A DNA stretch of 5,239 bases, from the NCBI GenBank assembly GCA_028684915.1, contig JAQUEZ010000358.1, positions 1-5,239 on the forward strand, read 5' to 3'. Below are positions 1 to 5,201 of the stretch, piece after piece (position 1 is the first letter of the stretch; every line of letters begins with the position of its first letter). The stretch is from Desulfobulbus sp. Lineage in GTDB: Bacteria; Desulfobacterota; Desulfobulbia; Desulfobulbales; Desulfobulbaceae. A program made the position numbers and the translations under genes. The notes beneath the pieces are model-generated. The model did no database searches. It saw nothing but the letters and a program-made list of their open reading frames with translations, and was not told the origin of the DNA.

Positions 1-945
1 GTGGCCTACGAGGTCAGCCTGGTGGTGGTCCAGGCTTTGATCATGCTGGCTGAGCAGGCCGGGACAAAACCCTCGTTCAACCTCAACGACATCAAGAATC
101 ACATCAGCCATCAGGATCTGGAGCAGCTCAAGGAGAAGATCGATTACATCGACAGCCCGGAGGCCAAACAGCTTTCCCTGGACATCCAGAAGATCCTCTC
201 GACTCCTGCGGACTACTACTCCAAGGTGGCCAGTTCCCTGCGGGTGGCACTCACCGAGCTGACCTCGGGCAATGTCGGCAAGATCATCGGCAAGGCTGAC
301 GAAAACCGCTTCATTCAACGGCTGGAAGAAGGCAAGGGCATCATCCTGGTGGTGCAGTTGGGCTCACTGTTGACCAAGCGGGCCGCCTATACCGCCGGCA
401 AGGTGATCATCTCCATGATCCAGGCCTTTGTCGGGAGAGTCTATTCCTCGGGCAGGAATGTGGCGCCGTCCTTGGTGCTCCATATCGACGAGGCCCAGTC
501 GGTCCTCTATCAGGGAATCGAAGACCTCTTTGCCAAGGCCGGTGGTGCCGGGGTGTTTATCCACGGCTACTGCCAATCGATCAGCCAGTTGTATGCTGAA
601 GTCGGCGAGGATCGGGCCAACACCATCCTTGACAACTGCAACACCAAGCTGTTCATGCGGGTGCCGGATCCCAGCACTGCCAATTACGTCTCCGAGCACT
701 TGGGCGAAGAGAAGCGGTTTTCTCCCATCATTTCCCTGGGCGGCAATATCGCCATCCGCGAGACCGAAGAGGTGCGGATCAAGCCGAGCGAGATCCTCAA
801 GATGAAACCCCGTGAACTCTTTCTCATCACCTACTCCGGAACCTACAAGGGGGTGACCGCCACGGTTGAGGAGGGCAGGCTCAAGGTGGTCTTTCCGGAC
901 CTGGCCGGCGAGACCATCATTAAAAAGCAAACCAAGAGCGGTTGA
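1..945 (+). CDS. traD: Type IV coupling protein (TraD/VirD4-type ATPase), C-terminal part, 5' truncated by window
   Basis: Coupling proteins are hexameric inner-membrane ATPases that link the relaxosome to the type IV secretion channel in conjugation. The visible 314 residues are the C-terminal part of the motor domain. A Walker B strand LVLHIDEAQ lies at residues 158-166 (D163, E164), followed by the conserved glutamine in GYCQSISQLY (189-198), then NTILDNCNTKLFMRVPDPSTA (about 207-227) and SEHLG, the arrangement of the TraG/TraD C-terminal domain. The Walker A loop and N-terminal membrane helices are not present and should lie upstream. The reading frame is open from base 1, so the GTG there is probably an internal valine codon rather than a start. 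The stop TGA (943-945) overlaps the next ATG as TGATG, which suggests translational coupling with the HD protein. Family is confident; whether it belongs to an F-type or a PFGI/SXT-type system cannot be told from this fragment. The symbol is by family only. Confidence 0.88.
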   Translation: MAYEVSLVVVQALIMLAEQAGTKPSFNLNDIKNHISHQDLEQLKEKIDYIDSPEAKQLSLDIQKILSTPADYYSKVASSLRVALTELTSGNVGKIIGKADENRFIQRLEEGKGIILVVQLGSLLTKRAAYTAGKVIISMIQAFVGRVYSSGRNVAPSLVLHIDEAQSVLYQGIEDLFAKAGGAGVFIHGYCQSISQLYAEVGEDRANTILDNCNTKLFMRVPDPSTANYVSEHLGEEKRFSPIISLGGNIAIRETEEVRIKPSEILKMKPRELFLITYSGTYKGVTATVEEGRLKVVFPDLAGETIIKKQTKSG

Positions 946-2363
946 TGCTGAGCATCTGGCCGACGATCATCCTGGGAGTGGCTCTGGTGTTGGTGGGCGT
1001 GGCCGGCGTCCTGGTACTGCGGAGTGAGGAGCAGGAGTCTTCGTTCCTGGAGCAGATGACCCTGAGCGCCCTCTCGCAGCGGTGGGTCCGACCCAAGTCA
1101 TTCACTCGGATAGAGGGGGTAAAACATATCTCGGAGCTGGCTCATCTCTGGAGGAACGAGCAGGTGATTGCCGAGGGCATCGAGAAGTTTGAGCTGGTGC
1201 ATCCACGTTCCCGCTCCTTTGCCAGCCAGTTGCGGACCTGGTCCTTTTTCAACCAAGCCCCCGGACAGCGGGCGGTGTGCTTCGAGATCCTCCGGCTCCT
1301 TGACCGTGAAGGGCACTGCCCTTCGGTGGTCGATGTTCAGGGCGATGTCGAAGCAGCCTGGGAACAGAACACCTACCGGATCCTGGCCAAGACCACACTG
1401 CTTGATCATAGCCTCAACGTAGCCCAACAGGTGGTCAAGCTGCTCTCCGACCATCAGGCCTGGCATGTGATCCCGGATACCATGGTGGCGGCTCTTGCCC
1501 ATGACCTGGGTAAGCTCAAATCAGCGCGGGGTTCGCTCTATGCCCTGGGCGAACATCCCCTGGCCGCCGGCGCCATCATCTCTGGCATCCCCGGGTTCAA
1601 GGAACTCTCCCGCAAGGAGGACATCCTCCGGGCCATTAAGATGCACCACAAGATGCCCGAGGGTCTGCTGGGCAAGACCCTCAAGAAGGCTGATCAGCAG
1701 GCCCGGCAGCAGGAACTGGAGCGTGGGGTGGGAGAGGCGGCGCCGGAAGAAACCAAGGAGTCGTACGAAAAAGAAGCACCAGAGAAGCCACCGCAACCGT
1801 CAGCCCGGGAAGCGGTGCAACGGGTGCAGGCGGATATCTATGGAGAAAACATCAATCCTGCGCCAAGCCGGGAAGAGATCGCCCCGCCCCAGCGGATGGA
1901 CATCTCCAGCTGGTTCGATGCCGCTGGCTATCTGGCCATGCTCAAGCCCTACATCAACCGGGTTGAGGGCCGGCGCTTTCTGGCGTTCTCCATGGCCGAT
2001 GGCCTGGTCTATTTCCAGGTCAAGGTATTGGAAGAGGTGGCCCGTAAACAGGCTCAAGAGGCTGGTTGCATGGAGATCGCCACCATGGCCCAGGGTGATT
2101 CCACCATGCGCCAAGTACTGTTCAGTGTTGTGCAGCAGCTACGCAAGGAGCATGAGGTGATTGCCACCCATTTGATCAAGGCCACCTATTTCGGCGGCTA
2201 CTTCCTGGTGACCAGGAAGCTCTGCAAGGAGATGCGGGGATACTACACCCCCTTCCATGCCGAGGCCTTTGGTTCCATCGCCGAGATGGAACGGGCCAAG
2301 CCGGATCTGCTCCGCGACATACTCAGTGTCAGTCCCTATACCGGCAGTGATCAGGTGAGCTGA
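945..2363 (+). CDS. Membrane-anchored HD-domain protein, possibly MobH/TraI_2-related
   Basis: This 472-residue protein starts at ATG 945 within the TGATG overlap; the TTG three bases earlier is a less likely start. One hydrophobic helix at residues about 6-25 is followed by RSEEQE, which suggests an inner-membrane anchor with the body in the cytoplasm. An HD metal-binding domain follows: H155 (LLDHS), H186-D187 (AHDLGK), H204 (GEHP), H234-H235 (KMHHK) and D250 (KKAD), the order expected for an HD phosphohydrolase fold. Residues about 255-315 are a charged, proline-rich linker. Residues about 319-472 form a separate C-terminal domain containing LAFSMADGLVYFQVK. An HD core plus C-terminal domain next to a TraD-type ATPase resembles MobH relaxases (TraI of R27 and SXT). 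The extra histidine cluster that normally precedes the GGLLxHTLEV-like segment is not visible, since only EQNTYRILAKTTLLDHS is found there. It may be a divergent relaxase, a relaxosome partner or an HD hydrolase of other function. The HD domain is confident, the role is not. Confidence 0.8.
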   Translation: MLSIWPTIILGVALVLVGVAGVLVLRSEEQESSFLEQMTLSALSQRWVRPKSFTRIEGVKHISELAHLWRNEQVIAEGIEKFELVHPRSRSFASQLRTWSFFNQAPGQRAVCFEILRLLDREGHCPSVVDVQGDVEAAWEQNTYRILAKTTLLDHSLNVAQQVVKLLSDHQAWHVIPDTMVAALAHDLGKLKSARGSLYALGEHPLAAGAIISGIPGFKELSRKEDILRAIKMHHKMPEGLLGKTLKKADQQARQQELERGVGEAAPEETKESYEKEAPEKPPQPSAREAVQRVQADIYGENINPAPSREEIAPPQRMDISSWFDAAGYLAMLKPYINRVEGRRFLAFSMADGLVYFQVKVLEEVARKQAQEAGCMEIATMAQGDSTMRQVLFSVVQQLRKEHEVIATHLIKATYFGGYFLVTRKLCKEMRGYYTPFHAEAFGSIAEMERAKPDLLRDILSVSPYTGSDQVS

Positions 2364-3079
2364 TGGCCAAGGAACGGGAAGCCAAAGGGGCAAACGATAC
2401 CAATGCCCAGATCATCACCACCGACAGCGGCCGGATCTACAAGCCGGTCAACCTGCTCAGTGCCATCTCCGAGATCCAGCAGTTCTACGTGATCGAGAGC
2501 AAGGGGCAAAACATTCCGGCTGAGTTCCTCACCCTGGAGCGGGCCATCGATTTCTTCAAGATCGGCTTGAAGAGCGGGTTCAACGAGGGGATCGCCCTGG
2601 TGCTGCTGTTCCCGGTGTTCCACTTCTACCTCTTTCCCTTTGTCTTTCTCCACCTCGACTGGTTCAGCCATCTGCTCTTCGGCTGCATCCCCTATCTGCC
2701 CCTGATCATCAACACCCTCATGTGCAGCTACATCAGCCGTTATTTTGTCGGCAACATTACCCGCAAGGCGGTCAACTCGCTGCTCTCCGGCCGGGCGCTC
2801 TCCCTGCTGCTCAAAGCCTTTTTGGTCTATGTCATTTACCTGGTCCTGTTTCGTTTGAGCACCCCGGAGAACATCGGCCGGCTGGCCAGCCAGTTCGACG
2901 CAAAGGCTCACGATATCTACCACGGCTTCTTTGCCATCAAGCCGCACCTGGTGCCCCTGGCCACCAAGAGCAGCCTGCTCATGGTGCTAGCGGCCGTATT
3001 TCCCTACGGATCGGTCTATCTGCTTGACTGCTGGCATCGCCACCGGATCAAGCGCAACATCCAACGTATTTCTGCCTAA
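2363..3079 (+). CDS. Four-helix membrane protein of the transfer cluster, function unknown
   Basis: The protein has 238 residues and I do not recognise the family. The start ATG 2363 overlaps the preceding stop as TGATG, with AGGTGA at 2353-2358 as a close ribosome binding site. Residues 1-75 are soluble and mixed-charge. Hydrophobic helices follow at about 77-97 (rich in F, L and V), 103-124, 147-165 and 203-222. The tail is strongly basic (CWHRHRIKRNIQR). An even helix number and the basic tail favour both ends in the cytoplasm. The loop between helices 3 and 4 (about 166-202) contains several histidines and would be periplasmic in this model. No signal peptide, enzyme motif or ATPase motif is visible. 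Coupling to the HD protein and the TraD-type ATPase suggests an inner-membrane accessory of DNA transfer, perhaps a partner of the coupling complex, but this rests on position only. Confidence 0.8.
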   Translation: MAKEREAKGANDTNAQIITTDSGRIYKPVNLLSAISEIQQFYVIESKGQNIPAEFLTLERAIDFFKIGLKSGFNEGIALVLLFPVFHFYLFPFVFLHLDWFSHLLFGCIPYLPLIINTLMCSYISRYFVGNITRKAVNSLLSGRALSLLLKAFLVYVIYLVLFRLSTPENIGRLASQFDAKAHDIYHGFFAIKPHLVPLATKSSLLMVLAAVFPYGSVYLLDCWHRHRIKRNIQRISA

Positions 3080-3087
3080 CCGGCAAC

Positions 3088-3092
3088 GGAGG
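3088..3092 (+). promoter_or_regulatory. Strong ribosome binding site for the 133-residue protein
   Basis: GGAGG lies seven bases before ATG 3100. It is the best Shine-Dalgarno match in the transfer cluster and fixes the start of the small gene. The upstream genes use overlapping starts with weaker sites, so this cistron may be initiated independently and at a higher rate. Confidence 0.75.
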
Positions 3093-3099
3093 TTCAACC

Positions 3100-3501
3100 A
3101 TGGAACGCGAAGAAAAAAAACAACGTCCCTCTTGGCAGGAGATTGAGGAGAGGAAAATCAATCTGGTGAAGGAAAAAGGCTCCCGGGTCATGCGGGTCAA
3201 CTCGCCGATTGGTTCGACCATGTTCAGTATCCTGCGGCAATTTGACATGGCCTATGCCAATTTCAAGGGCCGGTTGGGTGAGATGGGCGGCATCACCTAC
3301 GAAGAAGGGGCTGCCTTGATGGAAGAAGGGCGGGAGATCGTAATGGCCTTTTCTGATTTCACCGCACGGCTCAGCCGGAGGGTCAATTTCCGCTACTATG
3401 CCCCCAATGAAATCAAAGATTATCTGGAACTGCTCAAAGCTCAGGAGAAGAGCGAAGAGGCTTCGCGTGACGTAGAGGGTACGGTTTCGACCGAACCATG
3501 A
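3100..3501 (+). CDS. Small soluble protein of 133 residues at the end of the transfer cluster, unknown function
   Basis: I do not recognise this protein. It starts 20 bases after the membrane protein gene. The N-terminus (residues 1-30) is highly charged (REEKKQRPSWQEIEERK) and probably helical. A middle region, residues about 38-95, includes INSPIGSTMF-like text (actual residues VNSPIGSTMF), LRQFDMAYANFKGRLGEMGG and MEEGREIVMAF, and looks like packed amphipathic helices. RRVNFRYYAPNEIKDYLELL (about 92-111) follows, and the tail is acidic (EKSEEASRDVEGTVSTEP). There are no membrane helices, no signal peptide and no clear DNA-binding motif. Position and direction place it as the last gene of the tra cluster, just before a strong hairpin. 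A regulatory or relaxosome-accessory role is possible but not shown. Coding reality is supported by the ribosome binding site and by codon use like its upstream neighbours. Confidence 0.75.
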   Translation: MEREEKKQRPSWQEIEERKINLVKEKGSRVMRVNSPIGSTMFSILRQFDMAYANFKGRLGEMGGITYEEGAALMEEGREIVMAFSDFTARLSRRVNFRYYAPNEIKDYLELLKAQEKSEEASRDVEGTVSTEP

Positions 3502-3534
3502 CCCACCAAGGCAATTGAACCTTGCCTTGGTGGG
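3502..3534 (+). terminator. Perfect 13-bp hairpin directly after the transfer cluster
   Basis: The arms CCCACCAAGGCAA (3502-3514) and TTGCCTTGGTGGG (3522-3534) pair perfectly across a 7-base loop. The stem begins at the base after the stop codon of the 133-residue gene. The downstream bases (CAAGGTCTGC) carry no T tract, so it does not meet the usual rule for an intrinsic terminator. It may still terminate weakly, protect the mRNA 3' end, or act as a protein-binding inverted repeat. The hairpin is certain; the terminator role is an inference. Confidence 0.5.
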
Positions 3535-3550
3535 CAAGGTCTGCTATCTC
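3522..3550 (+). promoter_or_regulatory. Possible promoter for the HU-like gene
   Basis: TTGCCT (3522-3527) and TATCTC (3545-3550) are separated by 17 bases, and TGC precedes the -10 element as in extended -10 promoters. Matches to sigma70 consensus are only 4/6 and 3/6. The -35 element would lie in the right arm of the hairpin at 3502-3534. This is a weak call based on spacing and position. Confidence 0.25.
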
Positions 3551-3597
3551 GCAAGCCATGAAACTGTTTTTCCAATTCCCCTCTACATGGAGCAGTC

Positions 3598-3882
3598 ATG
3601 AACAAAACCGAGTTGATTGATAAGGTCGCCAAAGAAAGTGCCTTGAGTAAATCAGCCGCCGAGCAGGTGGTGAATAGCGTCTTCTCTGCCATCGCAGAGG
3701 CGATGAAGACCGGCGACAAGGTAACCCTGGCCGGATTTGGAACCTTCTCCGCTGCTGAGCGAGCTGCCCGTGAAGGACGTAATCCGCAATCGGGAGAAAA
3801 GATTGTTATTCCAGCTAAAAGGGCAGTGAAATTTAAACCTGGTTCGAAGCTTGTTGATGTTATTCAATGCCCAGAGAGTTGA
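3598..3882 (+). CDS. HU-family nucleoid/DNA-bending protein
   Basis: HU/IHF proteins are small dimers that bind and bend DNA and assist recombination, replication and compaction. The 94 residues fit the family length of about 90. The N-terminal helices (MNKTELIDKVA, residues 1-11, to about 38) are canonical. GFGTF lies at 46-50, and the DNA-binding arm holds GRNPQSGEKIVIPAK (60-74) with the intercalating proline at P63. The core ends with VKFKPGSKL (77-85). The tail DVIQCPES is slightly unusual. HU is more likely than an IHF subunit because of the GRNPQ arm, but sequence reading alone cannot exclude an IHF-like role. GGAG (3589-3592) sits five bases before ATG 3598. The gene lies between the tra cluster and the convergent integrase gene and overlaps the latter's 3' end by 23 bases. 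It may serve as the architectural factor for integration or excision, or as a stealth nucleoid protein; both are inferences. Confidence 0.93.
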   Translation: MNKTELIDKVAKESALSKSAAEQVVNSVFSAIAEAMKTGDKVTLAGFGTFSAAERAAREGRNPQSGEKIVIPAKRAVKFKPGSKLVDVIQCPES

Positions 3883-4912
3883 TTCGGTCAACAGCTTTCA
3901 ATTTATGTTCGTCGAGAAGGTGGGTGTAGCGTAAAACCATCTGTAAGGTGCTATGTCCGAGTATTGCTGCCAAGGTTCTGATATCGGTGCCTGCCATGAG
4001 CATGTGGCTAGCGGCAGTATGGCGAAGGTCATGCATGTGCAAGAGTGGCAATTTTGCACGTTCCCTGGCTCTGTCAAATGAAGGTCTGAACCTTGAAGAT
4101 GGAATGTTTTGGGCGTGCTGGCTTTTTCCTTCTCCTTTGAGAAAGACGAATTCATTGTCAAAGGCAGTTTTTTTCAGATCTTCAAGGGCTGTAATAACAG
4201 TTTTTGTTAAAGGGACGGTTCTTGGTTCATTTTTCGTAATATAGAGGGTCAGGGAGCGTCTATCGAAATCAATCTGGTGCCATTTCAATCCGGCAGCTTC
4301 ACTTGGGCGCATTGCTGTGTGGAGCAGAATCAACACGTAAGGATACAGCCTTTTATTGCGACTAGCCTTGCATTCTTTGAGCAAACGTACAGCTTCATCT
4401 TCTTTGAGAAAGAAAATCCTCCCTTTGGGAACCTTTGGGCGTTCAATCGATTTGACAGGATTTTCAATAGGTAGTTCCCATTCTTTGAAGGCTTTGATGA
4501 AAAGGTGAGAAAGAAGAGCCAATTCCAACCGCACCGCATACGCAGATACTGATTTTAAACGTTGGTCCCGATATTTTGCGACGACGGATGGTGTGATATC
4601 GGGTAATAAAGTGTTCCTGCCAAATTTTTCTTTCAGAAGTTTTGCTATTCTTCTTTCCCGTTCCTGGGTTGTCAGGGCTTTTTGGGAAGTAACTGTTTCC
4701 AGATAGCGGTCAAAGGCCTCGTCAAGCGTACGATGAGCACGGCGCGGATCTTTGAACCGCTGGTTTTTCATATCCGCTTCCATTTCTGCTGCCCAGATAC
4801 GTGCCTCTCCTTTGGTGTCGAATGTCCTGCTTATCGACTCGTATCCCTTGACGCGAACAGTAATGGTGTATGTCGTTTTCTTTTTCCCTTTTCTTGTGAG
4901 GATTCTAGCCAT
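3860..4912 (-). CDS. int: Tyrosine recombinase (phage-type integrase)
   Basis: This site-specific recombinase would integrate and excise the element. Starting at ATG 4912 it has 350 residues, typical of the family. The N-terminal part (about 1-60) resembles an arm-binding domain. A SAM-like core-binding domain spans about 60-155 (LDEAFDRYLETV at the start). The catalytic domain carries the full set of residues: R202 (TAMRPSEAAGL), K227 (ITKNEPR), H294 and R297 (HMHDLRHTAASH), H320 (LGHST) and nucleophile Y329 (LRYTHL). Nothing is missing, so it is probably active. The frame stays open upstream to ATG 4990, but ATG 4912 has GAGG at 4924-4921 with an 8-base spacer and begins MARILTRKGKK, a common integrase opening. 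The gene lies 164 bases from the 3' end of tRNA-Leu and points away from it, the usual layout for tRNA-targeting islands. Codon use is richer in A+T than in the tra genes. Confidence 0.95.
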   Translation of the reverse strand: MARILTRKGKKKTTYTITVRVKGYESISRTFDTKGEARIWAAEMEADMKNQRFKDPRRAHRTLDEAFDRYLETVTSQKALTTQERERRIAKLLKEKFGRNTLLPDITPSVVAKYRDQRLKSVSAYAVRLELALLSHLFIKAFKEWELPIENPVKSIERPKVPKGRIFFLKEDEAVRLLKECKASRNKRLYPYVLILLHTAMRPSEAAGLKWHQIDFDRRSLTLYITKNEPRTVPLTKTVITALEDLKKTAFDNEFVFLKGEGKSQHAQNIPSSRFRPSFDRARERAKLPLLHMHDLRHTAASHMLMAGTDIRTLAAILGHSTLQMVLRYTHLLDEHKLKAVDRINSLGIE

Positions 4913-4920
4913 TTTGCCAC

Positions 4921-4924
4921 CCTC
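4921..4924 (-). promoter_or_regulatory. Ribosome binding site that decides the integrase start
   Basis: On the minus strand GAGG is followed by GTGGCAAA and then ATG at 4912. The site supports the 350-residue product over a 26-residue longer form starting at 4990, which would place its first codons in the tandem-repeat and putative promoter region. Confidence 0.7.
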
Positions 4925-4925
4925 G

Positions 4926-4947
4926 TTTTTGTTCCATTTTTGTTCCA
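4926..4947. repeat. Perfect 11-bp tandem direct repeat in the integrase leader
   Basis: TTTTTGTTCCA occurs twice head to tail, at 4926-4936 and 4937-4947. The two copies are about one helical turn apart, so they face the same side of the DNA. They lie just upstream of the integrase ribosome binding site. They could be integrase arm-type sites or an operator for autoregulation, but chance duplication in A+T-rich DNA is possible. Confidence 0.6.
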
Positions 4948-4958
4948 CTTCTTTCGTC

Positions 4959-4978
4959 AAAATATAGCAAAAGATAGC
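4959..4978. repeat. Imperfect 10-bp tandem repeat near the putative integrase promoter
   Basis: AAAATATAGC (4959-4968) is followed at once by AAAAGATAGC (4969-4978), matching at 9 of 10 positions. It lies 11 bases beyond the 11-bp repeat pair and overlaps the candidate -10 element of the integrase gene. A binding site is plausible but unproven. Confidence 0.45.
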
Positions 4979-4990
4979 ATGGGAAAGCAA
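4961..4990 (-). promoter_or_regulatory. Weak candidate integrase promoter
   Basis: On the minus strand TTGCTT (4990-4985) and TATATT (4966-4961) are 18 bases apart. The -10 matches consensus at 5/6, the -35 at only 3/6. Transcription would start near 4954, giving a leader of about 40 bases that contains the 11-bp tandem repeats. A start at 4954 would exclude the ATG at 4990 as a translation start. Confidence 0.3.
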
Positions 4991-5020
4991 AAGGAATTTG
5001 TAAAGGAGGGGAGGGGATGG

Positions 5021-5067
5021 GAAAAGAAAAGGGCTAACATCTTTATATTTTCAAGATGTTAGCCCTT
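5021..5067 (-). terminator. Intrinsic terminator of tRNA-Leu
   Basis: A 15-bp stem (5029-5043 with 5053-5067, core GGGCTAACATCTT) encloses a 9-base loop. Read on the minus strand, it begins about 10 bases after the tRNA CCA end and runs into TTTTCTTTTC, a T-rich tail. The plus strand also has a T-rich run after the stem (TTGTTTTCTTTT), so it may work in both directions. It separates the tRNA from the co-directional integrase gene. Confidence 0.88.
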
Positions 5068-5076
5068 GTTTTCTTT

Positions 5077-5130
5077 TGGTACCCGGAACGAGAATCGAAC
5101 TCGTACAGCCAAAGGCCGAGGGATTTTAAG
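5077..5130. other. Probable attachment site region (3' half of tRNA-Leu)
   Basis: Tyrosine integrases of islands and ICEs commonly recombine within the 3' half of a tRNA gene, from the anticodon loop to the CCA end, leaving the tRNA intact. The integrase gene lies next to this 3' end and the transfer genes are on the same side, so the element would extend leftward from here. The matching direct repeat at the other end is outside the window, so the exact crossover cannot be set. Confidence 0.55.
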
Positions 5131-5162
5131 TCCCTTGCGTCTACCAGTTCCGCCATCCGGGC
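5077..5162 (-). tRNA. tRNA-Leu (anticodon UAA)
   Basis: The 86-base gene on the minus strand folds as a class II tRNA. The acceptor arm is GCCCGGA (5162-5156) pairing with TCCGGGT (5087-5081), with one G-U pair at 1:72, discriminator A at 5080 and encoded CCA at 5079-5077. The anticodon stem AGGGA/TCCCT (5135-5131 and 5123-5119) encloses loop CTTAAAA, anticodon TAA at 5128-5126. A long variable arm (GCC-TTT-GGC) is present, as expected for leucine. The T arm is ACGAG-TTCGATT-CTCGT (5104-5088). It reads UUA and, by wobble, UUG codons. The gene appears intact, so insertion next to it has not destroyed it. Confidence 0.97.
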
Positions 5163-5172
5163 AGGCTGAGAT

Positions 5173-5201
5173 TTTATACACTCCCCCGTGCGCTTTGTCA
5201 A
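5173..5201 (-). promoter_or_regulatory. Near-consensus sigma70 promoter of tRNA-Leu
   Basis: On the minus strand a perfect TTGACA (-35, 5201-5196) and TATAAA (-10, 5178-5173) are separated by exactly 17 bases. The expected start is near 5166, only a few bases before the mature 5' end at 5162. The promoter lies on the side away from the integrase, so it should be chromosomal. Confidence 0.9.

Noticed and set aside
364..930. Long open frame on the minus strand opposite the coupling-protein gene
   Set aside because: It lies antisense to well-conserved TraD motifs, has no ribosome binding site I can see and reads as low-complexity mirror protein. Long antisense frames are common in G+C-rich genes.
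1495..2160. Open frame of 221 residues in another plus-strand frame inside the HD gene
   Set aside because: The product is rich in arginine, proline, serine and tryptophan, typical of an out-of-frame reading of G+C-rich DNA. The HD frame carries real motifs.
945..2363. Firm naming of the HD protein as a MobH relaxase (traI)
   Set aside because: The upstream histidine cluster expected for that family is not visible and the membrane anchor is unusual, so only a possible relationship is stated.
2351..2947. Minus-strand open frame of 198 residues opposite the membrane protein gene
   Set aside because: It is the complement of hydrophobic codons, which gives an artificial acidic protein. The plus-strand frame has overlapping start coupling and coherent membrane helices.
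3878..3892. Small hairpin GTTGA-TTCGG-TCAAC at the HU stop codon as a terminator
   Set aside because: Only five pairs, mostly A-T, with no T tract directly after it, and it lies within the integrase coding sequence.
4913..4990. N-terminal extension of the integrase to an ATG at 4990
   Set aside because: The extra 26 codons cover the tandem repeats and candidate promoter, and the downstream ATG at 4912 has a good ribosome binding site.
4682..5062. Plus-strand open frame crossing the integrase 5' end and the leader
   Set aside because: It runs antisense to the integrase and through the terminator stem, with no sign of coding character.
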